Shown here: piece by piece, positions 1 to 7,600 of the stretch
Position numbering within the stretch: position 1 is the stretch's first letter
Layout: every line of letters starts with the position of its first letter
From: an uncultured Pseudanabaenaceae cyanobacterium
GTDB taxonomy: Bacteria > Cyanobacteriota > Cyanobacteriia > PCC-9006 > JAAUQQ01
Assembly: GCA_938021205.1 (NCBI GenBank)
Contig: CALIGI010000020.1
Location: forward strand, 1-59,771
Reading direction: 5' to 3'
DNA length: 59,771 nucleotides
Position numbers and translations under genes: made by a program
Notes under the pieces: model-generated
What the model was told of the DNA's origin: nothing
Database searches by the model: none
Seen by the model: the letters and a program-made list of their open reading frames with translations, nothing else

Positions 1-86
1 AGTGCAGCAGTGATCACTGCATCAGCTTGCTTCTTGGTTACGCCCGCTTTATCAGCGACCTGATCAATGAGTTCACCCTTGTTCAT
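1..86 (-). CDS. hup: HU-family DNA-binding protein, N-terminal part only
   Basis: The gene runs off the left edge; only the first 28 codons are visible. The translation starts MNKGELIDQVADKAGVTKKQ, the helix-turn-helix N-terminus typical of bacterial HU proteins (about 90 residues in full). HU is a small basic nucleoid protein that bends and compacts DNA as a dimer. A good Shine-Dalgarno (AAGGAG) lies just upstream of the ATG at 84-86, which fixes the start. The DNA-binding arm is outside the window, so HU versus IHF rests on the N-terminus alone. Confidence 0.85.
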   Translation of the reverse strand, partial: MNKGELIDQVADKAGVTKKQADAVITAA

Positions 87-384
87 TAAGGTCTCCTTAG
101 GAAATGATTGCTACGAGGTTTTATCAATGCTTTGGTCTGGACTAGAAGACCTCGGCGAACAGTACAAGCTAAAGGATGCGTTGGTCAAATTTTAGGAAAT
201 GATACACATCCCAAAATTCGGTTAAAGGCACTCTAGCAGAAGTTCTTCAAAAACAAAATCTGTTCTTCAAAAGCTGAAACCCTGACGAGCCAGCGATTTC
301 AATGAAACATTCTAAGGGCAAAATAGGCCATCTGGATCGATCTCAAGCTTAAGTTATGCAGATCCAACAGATTTCTTTAAGGTT

Positions 385-424
385 ATGTCTCAAAAATGAG
401 TAAAAATACTGATTTTTGAGACAT
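385..424. repeat. Perfect 13-bp inverted repeat upstream of hup
   Basis: ATGTCTCAAAAAT (385-397) is repeated in reverse complement at 412-424, separated by 14 bases. It lies about 300 bases upstream of the HU start. It could be an operator, a transcript hairpin or a remnant repeat; the sequence does not decide. Confidence 0.6.
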
Positions 425-634
425 GTTCCATAGATCATGTGCCTAAATCACACTAGTTGCATTGACAAAATCAAAGGTATGAGAGCACGACAATCTATGC
501 CAGAAGCCCAGGATCAGGGCCAAGAGCAAGCCAATCCAGGCCCAGAACAATCGCCCCCAGGCTTACTTTTGTCATGTTCAGCTACCTGAACATCTACACA
601 GCCATCGCCATAAAACTGCAAAAACGTTCCATAG

Positions 635-663
635 AAAAAGCCCCCAGCACATGCCAGGGGCCT
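635..663 (-). terminator. Rho-independent terminator of the pil operon
   Basis: On the minus strand GCCCC...GGGGC arms with an additional inner GC pairing are followed directly by a T run (TTTTTC), about 40 bases after the pilQ stop. This is a standard intrinsic terminator for the pilMNOQ transcript. Confidence 0.7.
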
Positions 664-704
664 CTCTTCTAACTTAACAATGCTCGTCGCTGATGCAGGG
701 TGGC

Positions 705-2789
705 CTAGCGCAGGTTAGGCGCATTCGATTCCAAGGAACGACGCGCTTCAGAGCTCGGCACATAAGAGTAGCCAAAGGTCGAGCGATCCGAATCATCCAA
801 AATGTGAGGCGTGACCAGAACAATCACCTCGTTGCGCTGGTTGATGCGCTCAGTATTACGGAACAGGGCTCCGAGAATAGGTAAATCACCCAAAATCGGC
901 GTTTTCGTAACCGTCGTGCGATCCTCATCTTGAATGATGCCGGAGAGAATCAAGCCTTGACCATCTCGTAGCCTCACAAGCCCTGAAGACAGACTTCGCT
1001 CGGATAGCAGGGTTACAGTGTTGGATAGGCCTGTGGAGGTGTCAATCAGCTCAACTTCTTGAGCAATTGCCTTCAAATTTGGCGATACCGACATGCTGAT
1101 AAAACCATTGTCATCAATACGATCAACCTGAATCGCTAGGTTGAGACCAGCATCCTCTTTTTCAAAAGTAACCGTGGTGTTCTGCCCCCCCGAACTGGTC
1201 TCACGATCAATATTGACATTCGTAATGACTTCTTCAGTCAACTGAACAGAAGCAGTCTGTCCCTCTTGAATGACGAGAGTAGGGTCCGTCAACACTTTGA
1301 CATTACCGCTGGCCACGCTGGCCTGCAAAGTGGCAATGAAATCATCCACCACCGGATTGGGATTGTTGAAGTTGATTAGAGCATTGCCTCCGGTAAAGCC
1401 AAAGCTATTGTTATCAACCCCAAAGCTAAAGCTTGCAATCGTATCGTTTTCGTTGTTTAGGTTCACGTCGAGAACGCGAACATTCACAGAAACTTGACGC
1501 TTACGTAGGTCAAGTTCGGTGATCCTAGTGGACGCAATGGCAACCAAATTACGAGGACCAACAACGGTAATTGCGTTCGTACGAGGGTCAGACAAGACTT
1601 GCATACCGCGAAGGATGGGGACAGAGTCCTCTAGCTCAATTCGATCAGACTCAAGCGTTGTCGACTCAGTCGTCGTCGTATTGTTCAATACTGGAGCATT
1701 CTCGGTGTCACCCACCTCCACTTCTTCGAATTCAACCTCACGTACGGTTGCGGAAACCACACGTTCAGCCCCCATGCTTGCTAGGAAAGCTGCGGCTTCA
1801 CCTGCCGTAATCTGGTTGAGGCGATAGGTGCGGACAACAATATCCTTGAGGGAATTGGGTAGCTGAGGGCTAACAAAGATGGTGTTATTAACTCGATTAC
1901 CTTCCAACCCGCTCAGGCGCAGGACTGCGTTGAACACATCCTGAACAGGCTCATTCTCTACGTCCAAGGAAATCTTTGGACCTTCATCGCCTCCAGCATC
2001 AGAGCTACTGCCAGAAGAAGCTAAACCATCTGCATTGGGGTTGAAAGCCAGGTTCAAGCCAGCGGCACGGGAGAGCAAAGAGAGAACTTCACGGGCAGGT
2101 GCTTCACGTAGCACCAAACGAGGGATACGCACCGCTGTGCCCAAGTCCACAGAGGCAGACTGGAACAGAATCTCAGAAGTCGCAATGTCACCCACCGGAG
2201 GAGCAACGGCGCGAGGCAAGAATGGCGGTGCAGGGTCCAGGCGCTGGGCAGGCTGACCGTCAATACTGACTTTGGGGTTAGGAATGAGCACATCCACCGG
2301 ATCAGCAGGCTGAACCGTAGGCTGCTGCTGTTGAGCGATCGCCGGTTGCTGCGTCACAGCATCGGGCTGAGCCGCCACACCAGAATCAGTTGTGACATTA
2401 AAAGACAATACTTGGCCGCTGCGCTGGGCCACCTGGCCTGCGGGCAAGGTATCGGTGCCGGTCACAATCACGCGAACGCTATTGGAATCCAGGGGCAGCA
2501 CCTGCACCGAAGAGATACCAGGGGCGGGATTGGCCTGACGGAAGGAAGCACCGTTGGGCAGGCTGAGTTGACTATTAATCACATCAGCAACCCAGCTCTT
2601 GCCACGGGGCGCAGAAAAAACCTGGGGGCGATCGCCGAAGCGAGTCTTGAGCTCCAAAGTAATGCCACCACTGGTTTGCTTAACGTCTACACCCGTAATT
2701 TCAGTGGGTGCAGCCAAACCAGGCTGAGCGGCCATTACAACAATTGAACTTGCAGCAGCAATGCTACCAAAACCAAGAAGGGGTTTCAT
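705..2789 (-). CDS. pilQ: Type IV pilus secretin PilQ
   Basis: PilQ forms the outer-membrane ring through which the type IV pilus is extruded; in cyanobacteria it serves motility and DNA uptake. A signal peptide (about residues 1-26, ending near PGLAAP) precedes an AMIN domain (about 30-130, peptidoglycan binding), a Pro/Gln-rich linker, a secretin STN-like N0 domain (about 220-310), an N1 domain beginning VRTYRLNQ (about 317), and the C-terminal secretin beta domain (about 500-680). The ATG at 2787-2789 is preferred because GAGG lies 9 bases before it; an in-frame ATG six codons earlier has no such site. Last gene of the pil operon, 128 bases after pilO. Near 694 residues, normal for cyanobacterial PilQ. 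Confidence 0.95.
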   Translation of the reverse strand: MKPLLGFGSIAAASSIVVMAAQPGLAAPTEITGVDVKQTSGGITLELKTRFGDRPQVFSAPRGKSWVADVINSQLSLPNGASFRQANPAPGISSVQVLPLDSNSVRVIVTGTDTLPAGQVAQRSGQVLSFNVTTDSGVAAQPDAVTQQPAIAQQQQPTVQPADPVDVLIPNPKVSIDGQPAQRLDPAPPFLPRAVAPPVGDIATSEILFQSASVDLGTAVRIPRLVLREAPAREVLSLLSRAAGLNLAFNPNADGLASSGSSSDAGGDEGPKISLDVENEPVQDVFNAVLRLSGLEGNRVNNTIFVSPQLPNSLKDIVVRTYRLNQITAGEAAAFLASMGAERVVSATVREVEFEEVEVGDTENAPVLNNTTTTESTTLESDRIELEDSVPILRGMQVLSDPRTNAITVVGPRNLVAIASTRITELDLRKRQVSVNVRVLDVNLNNENDTIASFSFGVDNNSFGFTGGNALINFNNPNPVVDDFIATLQASVASGNVKVLTDPTLVIQEGQTASVQLTEEVITNVNIDRETSSGGQNTTVTFEKEDAGLNLAIQVDRIDDNGFISMSVSPNLKAIAQEVELIDTSTGLSNTVTLLSERSLSSGLVRLRDGQGLILSGIIQDEDRTTVTKTPILGDLPILGALFRNTERINQRNEVIVLVTPHILDDSDRSTFGYSYVPSSEARRSLESNAPNLR

Positions 2790-2917
2790 TATGTCTATCC
2801 TCAACACTATGCCAGCGATAAAACAGTTAGAAGAAGGTCATTGCCTCAAGACTCTCAGGGGGCCGAGAGCCGGCAATCTTTAAAATCAACCGAGGCCAAG
2901 ACATGGCCCCGAAAGCG

Positions 2918-3676
2918 TTACTGAGCTGCTGGGTCACCCGCCGCAGAAGCCGACGATGCGGCGCGTTCAGCCTCAATCTCTTCACGGGAGCGCTGAACCA
3001 ACGCTTCCAAGGTCAAGGTCGTCGTCAGTTGGGGTTCCTTAGGCGTCACCTCAACAGTGCCAAAAGGCCCCACATTCACCTGCTGTACCAGCTCCTCAGA
3101 TTCCGTACTCACATCAGTAATGCGGAGCAGCGGGGTTAAACGCTCCAATCGCTTGATGAAATCTTCGGTTTGCTGATAACTACCTTCTGTTGACACGTCA
3201 TAGGATTGACGCTGCAACATGCCATTGACCTCTTCGCCCAGGGAACCATCCTCAACGATTTCGATGTCGCCATCGGGGGCAAAGCTCGTCAACAATTCCT
3301 TGGGGCTAGGCAGGCTGTTGCTGATGTCATACAGCAACGTATCTAGCGCGGGCTCGCTGGCGAAAAGGCTCATCACCTGATCAAACTCAGCCAGGGCAGA
3401 GTCCTTCTCTGCAAGGACAGCATCACGATTTTCAAGGCTGGCCTTTTGCTCAGCCAATTGCATTTCTTTGCGCTCGACCTCAGCCTTGCGATCGCGATTC
3501 CCCTGCCAGGCTGGAATCACATGACTGAGTAGCAAGTACAAGCCACCTGCCAAACCCACCACACCCAGCAAGATGCCGATGAGCTGAGGGGAAAATGTCA
3601 CGCCAAAAGCAGTGGGATAGCGTGGAGAATCAAAGCCCCCGTCCTGGACGGGCACAAATTCTTCTGTGAACGTCAT
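2918..3676 (-). CDS. pilO: Type IV pilus inner-membrane assembly protein PilO
   Basis: PilO pairs with PilN in the inner membrane to form the alignment complex linking the PilM platform to the PilQ secretin. The 252 residues show a short cytoplasmic start, one hydrophobic segment (about 28-52, LIGILLGVVGLAGGLYLLLS), a charged coiled-coil stretch (about 58-95, rich in Lys/Glu/Ala), then a ferredoxin-like periplasmic domain. The ATG overlaps the pilN stop by 4 bases (ATGA), so translation is probably coupled. The C-terminal tail is Ala/Ser-rich. Assignment rests on order and topology as well as sequence, since PilO is poorly conserved. Confidence 0.9.
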   Translation of the reverse strand: MTFTEEFVPVQDGGFDSPRYPTAFGVTFSPQLIGILLGVVGLAGGLYLLLSHVIPAWQGNRDRKAEVERKEMQLAEQKASLENRDAVLAEKDSALAEFDQVMSLFASEPALDTLLYDISNSLPSPKELLTSFAPDGDIEIVEDGSLGEEVNGMLQRQSYDVSTEGSYQQTEDFIKRLERLTPLLRITDVSTESEELVQQVNVGPFGTVEVTPKEPQLTTTLTLEALVQRSREEIEAERAASSASAAGDPAAQ

Positions 3677-4494
3677 GATTGGGCAGCCTCCTGTTCAGGC
3701 GCAGTCTGTTCTAGGTTACTTGAGGATTCTTGACGCCCTAACTTGTCGAGGAGACCTTCGGCCCCCAGGGCCTGAATCCGAGCCAACATTCCCTCAGACC
3801 CTAGCTGGCTCAACAAGGAAACCATCTCATCGTCCGCATAGGACCATTCATCCAAAGGCGCTTCGATGCTGTATCCCACGACATCCGTGGCTTCAATCTC
3901 CACCTCAGGAGCGTTATCTCCCTCACTGGTCACTTCCACCTGGGTCGAATCTTCCTCCAGGGTGGCTTCACCCAAAACCACTGATTCATCTTCGAAGAAG
4001 GGAGAAGCAGACAGCTTCAGCATGAAGTCATTCACATCTTCATAGGACTCGGCGTTACCTGACAGAGTCAGGGTACCGGTCTCATCATCCTGAACCACAG
4101 AGGCCAAGCGAACCGTCTTCGGAACGCGATTGCTCACGTCTTGCAGGATGGCAGACCAAGGCTGGAGGCGGTCAAAAACCTTCACCAGCGCCAAGCTATC
4201 GCCTTCAATAGCCGCCGCTTCAGCACGAATGGCCTCTAGCTCAGCAACTTGCTGTTGCAGCCTAGCCAGATCGGCCTCCACCTCTGCTTCCTTACTCGCG
4301 ATTTTGCGAGATTCTTGATTCGCCAGGAACCATCCTCCCGCCGCCAACAGTGGAAATAGAAGACCCACCAGTAAGCCAACGATCGCCGGAGTCCAGTTTA
4401 CTGGCCCACCGCTCCCCGAAGACCGGGCAGAGCGACTCACCTCTTGGTTTTGAACGCCCCGGTCATTAAGGAAATTAACGTCTAAGTTATACAT
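3673..4494 (-). CDS. pilN: Type IV pilus assembly protein PilN
   Basis: Bitopic inner-membrane partner of PilO; the cytoplasmic N-terminus binds PilM. The start MYNLDVNFLNDR corresponds to the conserved INLLP-like PilM-binding motif in its cyanobacterial form. A single transmembrane helix (about 34-53), a coiled coil (about 57-90, LARLQQQVAELEAIRAEAAA) and a periplasmic PilN fold follow. At 273 residues it is longer than proteobacterial PilN (about 180-200) because of an acidic C-terminal extension. Starts 3 bases after the pilM stop and overlaps pilO. Confidence 0.92.
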   Translation of the reverse strand: MYNLDVNFLNDRGVQNQEVSRSARSSGSGGPVNWTPAIVGLLVGLLFPLLAAGGWFLANQESRKIASKEAEVEADLARLQQQVAELEAIRAEAAAIEGDSLALVKVFDRLQPWSAILQDVSNRVPKTVRLASVVQDDETGTLTLSGNAESYEDVNDFMLKLSASPFFEDESVVLGEATLEEDSTQVEVTSEGDNAPEVEIEATDVVGYSIEAPLDEWSYADDEMVSLLSQLGSEGMLARIQALGAEGLLDKLGRQESSSNLEQTAPEQEAAQS

Positions 4495-4497
4495 GCC

Positions 4498-5592
4498 TTA
4501 TGCCTCCCGCAGACCTAAGCCCAACACCACACCTAGACTGGCGCGCTGGGTTTCTTCAATTTCATCGCCCACTTCAATCGAGGAATTGGAAAGGGGGTCG
4601 ATTTGGCTCGCGGGCAAGCTGAGACGCTGGCTGAAAAATTCATCCAACTGCCCCAAACAAGCCCCCGGCCCGGCAATCAACAACTGAGCAACCTCAAGAT
4701 TCTCATCTTGGTTGAGATAGAAGTCGATGGACCGACGCAGCTCATCAGCCAAGTCACCCAGCACCCGCAGCATTGCAGCGGAACCCGGATTCCCTGGAGC
4801 CGTCTTAGAGCCCATGCTGTCCACAGGGGTTACAGGCACAGTCATGCCCTGTAGCGAAGCCGTATCTCGCGAAGGGGGCATGTTCATCGCCCGACAAAGA
4901 GACTGCCAAACCTGATAAGTGCCAATGGGGACCGTGCGGGAGAACTGAGGCACACCATCTACAACGATGGAAATCTCAGTGCTATCAAACTCAATATCAG
5001 CAATGGCAACCGCTTCCTGGGAGCTAAATTGCTGGAGCTGTTGGCGGATCGTGCGAATGAGCGCGAAGCTACTAATTTCTAAAACATCCAGTTCTAGACC
5101 AGCTTCCTGGAAAGTACTGATATAGGTATCGGTAATATCTTGTCGGGTTGCGACCAATAAGACCTGAACCTTTTCAATTCCATCCTCATCTACAAAGAAG
5201 CCCAGCTTCTGGTAGTCGACATCGGCTTCCTCCCTGGGGAAGGGCAAATACAGCCCCGCCTCCTGGTTCAAGACCATATCCCGCAATTCCTGCTCGTCTA
5301 ACTCCGCAGGTACGGAAATCAAGCGAGCGATTACGTCTCGACCCGAGATGGCCGTGGCGACACGCTTACCCTTGATCTTGTTTGACTCCATCACGCTTCG
5401 CAGCAGGTCAGCTAGCTCAGGTGGATTGGCGATTTGCCCATCCTGCATAATGTCTTCCGGCATTTCTTCCGAGACAAAATTAACGAGCTTGTAGCTTTGA
5501 CCCTGCTTTTTAAGCTCAGCGACATTGATCCGCTCTGGTGTCAGTTCGACACCAATGCCCTGCTTATTTCCAGAGAACAGCCCCTTAAACAC
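4498..5592 (-). CDS. pilM: Type IV pilus assembly ATPase PilM
   Basis: PilM is an actin-like (FtsA-family) cytoplasmic protein that recruits PilN and couples the motor to the envelope complex. The N-terminal GIGVELTPERINVAEL is the phosphate-1 region; AIADIEFDSTEISIVVDG (about 195-212) is the phosphate-2 motif, and LLIAGPGACL (about 307) the adenosine motif. 364 residues is close to the family norm. First gene of pilM-N-O-Q; no separate pilP follows, as usual in cyanobacteria. The upstream 393-base gap presumably carries the operon promoter. Confidence 0.95.
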   Translation of the reverse strand: MFKGLFSGNKQGIGVELTPERINVAELKKQGQSYKLVNFVSEEMPEDIMQDGQIANPPELADLLRSVMESNKIKGKRVATAISGRDVIARLISVPAELDEQELRDMVLNQEAGLYLPFPREEADVDYQKLGFFVDEDGIEKVQVLLVATRQDITDTYISTFQEAGLELDVLEISSFALIRTIRQQLQQFSSQEAVAIADIEFDSTEISIVVDGVPQFSRTVPIGTYQVWQSLCRAMNMPPSRDTASLQGMTVPVTPVDSMGSKTAPGNPGSAAMLRVLGDLADELRRSIDFYLNQDENLEVAQLLIAGPGACLGQLDEFFSQRLSLPASQIDPLSNSSIEVGDEIEETQRASLGVVLGLGLREA

Positions 5593-5985
5593 GGTTATCT
5601 ACCCATTCGCGTTTGACATGCTGACTTCGAGAAGAAAGACCCTCGCACCTCACCCATTGCGGAACTGCAATTGATGACGATCGCGAAGCTCAATGACTTC
5701 ACTATGTTCCTCATCGTAATGACGTGGAACAACGCTCAGATGCCCTTTTCAGACACCTTCGCCCTGAGTTTCAAACCGGGATCCCCGAAAGGTGTGGTTT
5801 GATGCTTGAGCATGGTACATAATCTGACGCAGAATGACCACTGCGAGAGGAATTTAAATCCATGGGGGGCAATGACAAGGCGCTAGCCCCCCTAAGATGA
5901 ACGCTTGAATGGCGCAGATCCAAGGGTGATCGACCCTCGTGACCGCTCGGCGATCGCCCTCGATAAATTTCAACTTTTTTGAGAA
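5593..5985. other. Intergenic region between pyrD and pilM
   Basis: Expected to hold the pil operon promoter and the pyrD 3' end. A 7-bp GC-rich inverted repeat (GGGGGGC 5864-5870, GCCCCCC 5886-5892) lies mid-gap without an adjacent T run on the minus strand, so it is not called a terminator. A HIP1-related site occurs near 5950. No convincing gene. Confidence 0.4.
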
Positions 5986-7173
5986 TTAGTGACTGCCATT
6001 AGCCGTACCAACAGCATCATTGATGCTGCCAAATCCAGCTTGATCTAGCTGCTCAGCGAGCCCCTTTAATAGGTGGCGCATCATCTCTGGCCCTTGGTAC
6101 ACCCAGCCGCTATAGAGCTGCACCAAGCTAGCCCCCGCCGTAATTTTTTCCCAAGCATCCGTAGCGCTCGCCACACCGCCCACCCCCACAATGGGGAGTT
6201 TCCCTTGGGTTTCGCGATGAATAAATCGAATCACCTCCGTGGAACGCTGGCGTAACGGAGCGCCACTGAGCCCTCCCGCCTCATCCACCACAAGATTGCC
6301 CGTGGCCGCCAAACGCTGGGTTTTGAGATGACGGCGGTCAATGGTGGTATTGGTGGCAATAATGCCCGCAAGCTTTTGCTCCAGTGCCACCTCCACAATG
6401 GCCGCAATATCCGCATCGCTCAAATCCGGTGCAATCTTAAGCAGCAGGGGTCGGTGTTGATCGTTGAGCGCTTGCAGGCTAGCCAAGATCGGGGTGAGCT
6501 GCTCCGCAGCTTGTAGCTGTCGCAGCCCCGGCGTGTTGGGCGAAGAAACATTAACAACAAAGTAATCTCCCAGCTCCTTGAGCACCTTAAAGCTGGAGCA
6601 ATAGTCATCCACGGCCTGATCCAGCGGGGTGATCTTCGACTTCCCTAAATTGATCCCCAATGGGGCAACGGGAGTTGAGCCTGGCGATGAATGTTCCGAT
6701 GACATTTCAAGCTGGCGATCAGAGGTGTTAACCCTGCCCAATCGATCTGCCAAAGCCTGGGCCCCCAGGTTATTAAATCCCATGCGGTTGAGTACGGCCT
6801 CGTCCTCAATTAAACGAAACAGTCGGGGCTGGGGATTGCCCGCCTGGGCATGCCAAGTCACCGTTCCCATTTCGGCAAAGCCAAAGCCAAAGTCCGACCA
6901 GAGACCGGCTGCGGCACCATCCTTGTCAAATCCGGCTGCTAAGCCCACGGGGTTGGGAAACTTGAGCCCAAAGCAAGCTTGGTTGAGGCGAGGGTCAACG
7001 TAGCTACAGCGATTCTGGATTTTTCGACGGAGCAGGGCCATGGCAGCCACATCCCGACGCTCGTTTAAAGCAGCAAGCCATTTCAGCGTCGTTTTGTGCA
7101 ACCATTCCGGGTCCGTTTTAAGCCCTGAAAACAGTAGGGGACGGACTAAGCCCTTGTAGATATCAACTGCCAC
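5986..7173 (-). CDS. pyrD: Dihydroorotate dehydrogenase (quinone), class 2
   Basis: Oxidises dihydroorotate to orotate in pyrimidine synthesis, passing electrons through FMN to the quinone pool; class 2 enzymes are membrane-associated. Motifs in order: the N-terminal amphipathic region DIYKGLVRPLLF, FMN-binding GLAAGFDKDG, the substrate motif NVSSPNTPGLR with the class 2 catalytic serine, KIAPDLSD, IIATNTTI and GVGGVAS. The GTG at 7171-7173 is chosen: it is preceded by GAGGAAAG at good spacing and yields the family start (about 395 residues). The reading frame stays open to an ATG at 7281, but that extra segment is unlike the family and contains a TATATA promoter-like stretch. Confidence 0.93.
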   Translation of the reverse strand: MAVDIYKGLVRPLLFSGLKTDPEWLHKTTLKWLAALNERRDVAAMALLRRKIQNRCSYVDPRLNQACFGLKFPNPVGLAAGFDKDGAAAGLWSDFGFGFAEMGTVTWHAQAGNPQPRLFRLIEDEAVLNRMGFNNLGAQALADRLGRVNTSDRQLEMSSEHSSPGSTPVAPLGINLGKSKITPLDQAVDDYCSSFKVLKELGDYFVVNVSSPNTPGLRQLQAAEQLTPILASLQALNDQHRPLLLKIAPDLSDADIAAIVEVALEQKLAGIIATNTTIDRRHLKTQRLAATGNLVVDEAGGLSGAPLRQRSTEVIRFIHRETQGKLPIVGVGGVASATDAWEKITAGASLVQLYSGWVYQGPEMMRHLLKGLAEQLDQAGFGSINDAVGTANGSH

Positions 7174-7600
7174 AGGTCTTTCCTCGCTCTCAAGATTCGC
7201 AACGTCCAATAACGTCACTATATATAGTTGCGATCGCAACGCATCCCCAACCTTGGACCCAGTTCTACGGAATGCTCCCATCCTCCAGAAAGGTGAGCCG
7301 CGATCGCAAAACCATCCCAGAGCTCTGCTAGCCTAGTCACAACAACGGCTTCAAGCCTGTCAGAAATTCCACTTTTACGGCATTATTTGGGAACCCTAGC
7401 CTTAGGTCCAACGTTCTATAACTTTAGACTCTGCCAATAATCTAGCCCCAGCCTCCACTGCGACAATGGGTCTGATGCCGAACTCATCCTTATAAGATGC
7501 TGGAATCGTGCAATGTGGGCAAGATTATCATCGTCCATTTCGCCGCTGAGGCGTTTTGGCGTCTCCCTGGGTCAGCCTTCCAAGAGCCGGTGCTCCAACC
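7174..7600. other. Divergent promoter region, pyrD / GAF protein
   Basis: About 430 bases between the chosen starts of two divergent genes. A TATATA stretch at about 7219-7226 could be a -10 element for pyrD on the minus strand. Two HIP1-like sites occur here. Nothing else is recognisable. Confidence 0.4.

Larger units (their letters stand above)
87..704. other. Intergenic region between hup and pilQ
   Basis: 618 bases containing the hup leader and promoter and the pilQ 3' end. It holds an inverted repeat at 385-424 and a terminator at 635-663 (separate entries). A possible 26-codon minus-strand ORF at about 496-576 with a hydrophobic centre matches no photosystem or cytochrome small subunit known to me and is not called. 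Most of the region is AT-rich. Confidence 0.5.

Noticed and set aside
496..576. 26-codon minus-strand ORF with a hydrophobic centre, possible small photosystem subunit
   Set aside because: It matches none of the small Psb, Psa or Pet subunits I can recall, and the ribosome site is weak.
5864..5892. GC-rich inverted repeat as a pyrD terminator
   Set aside because: The stem is short, the loop is 15 bases and no T run follows on the minus strand.
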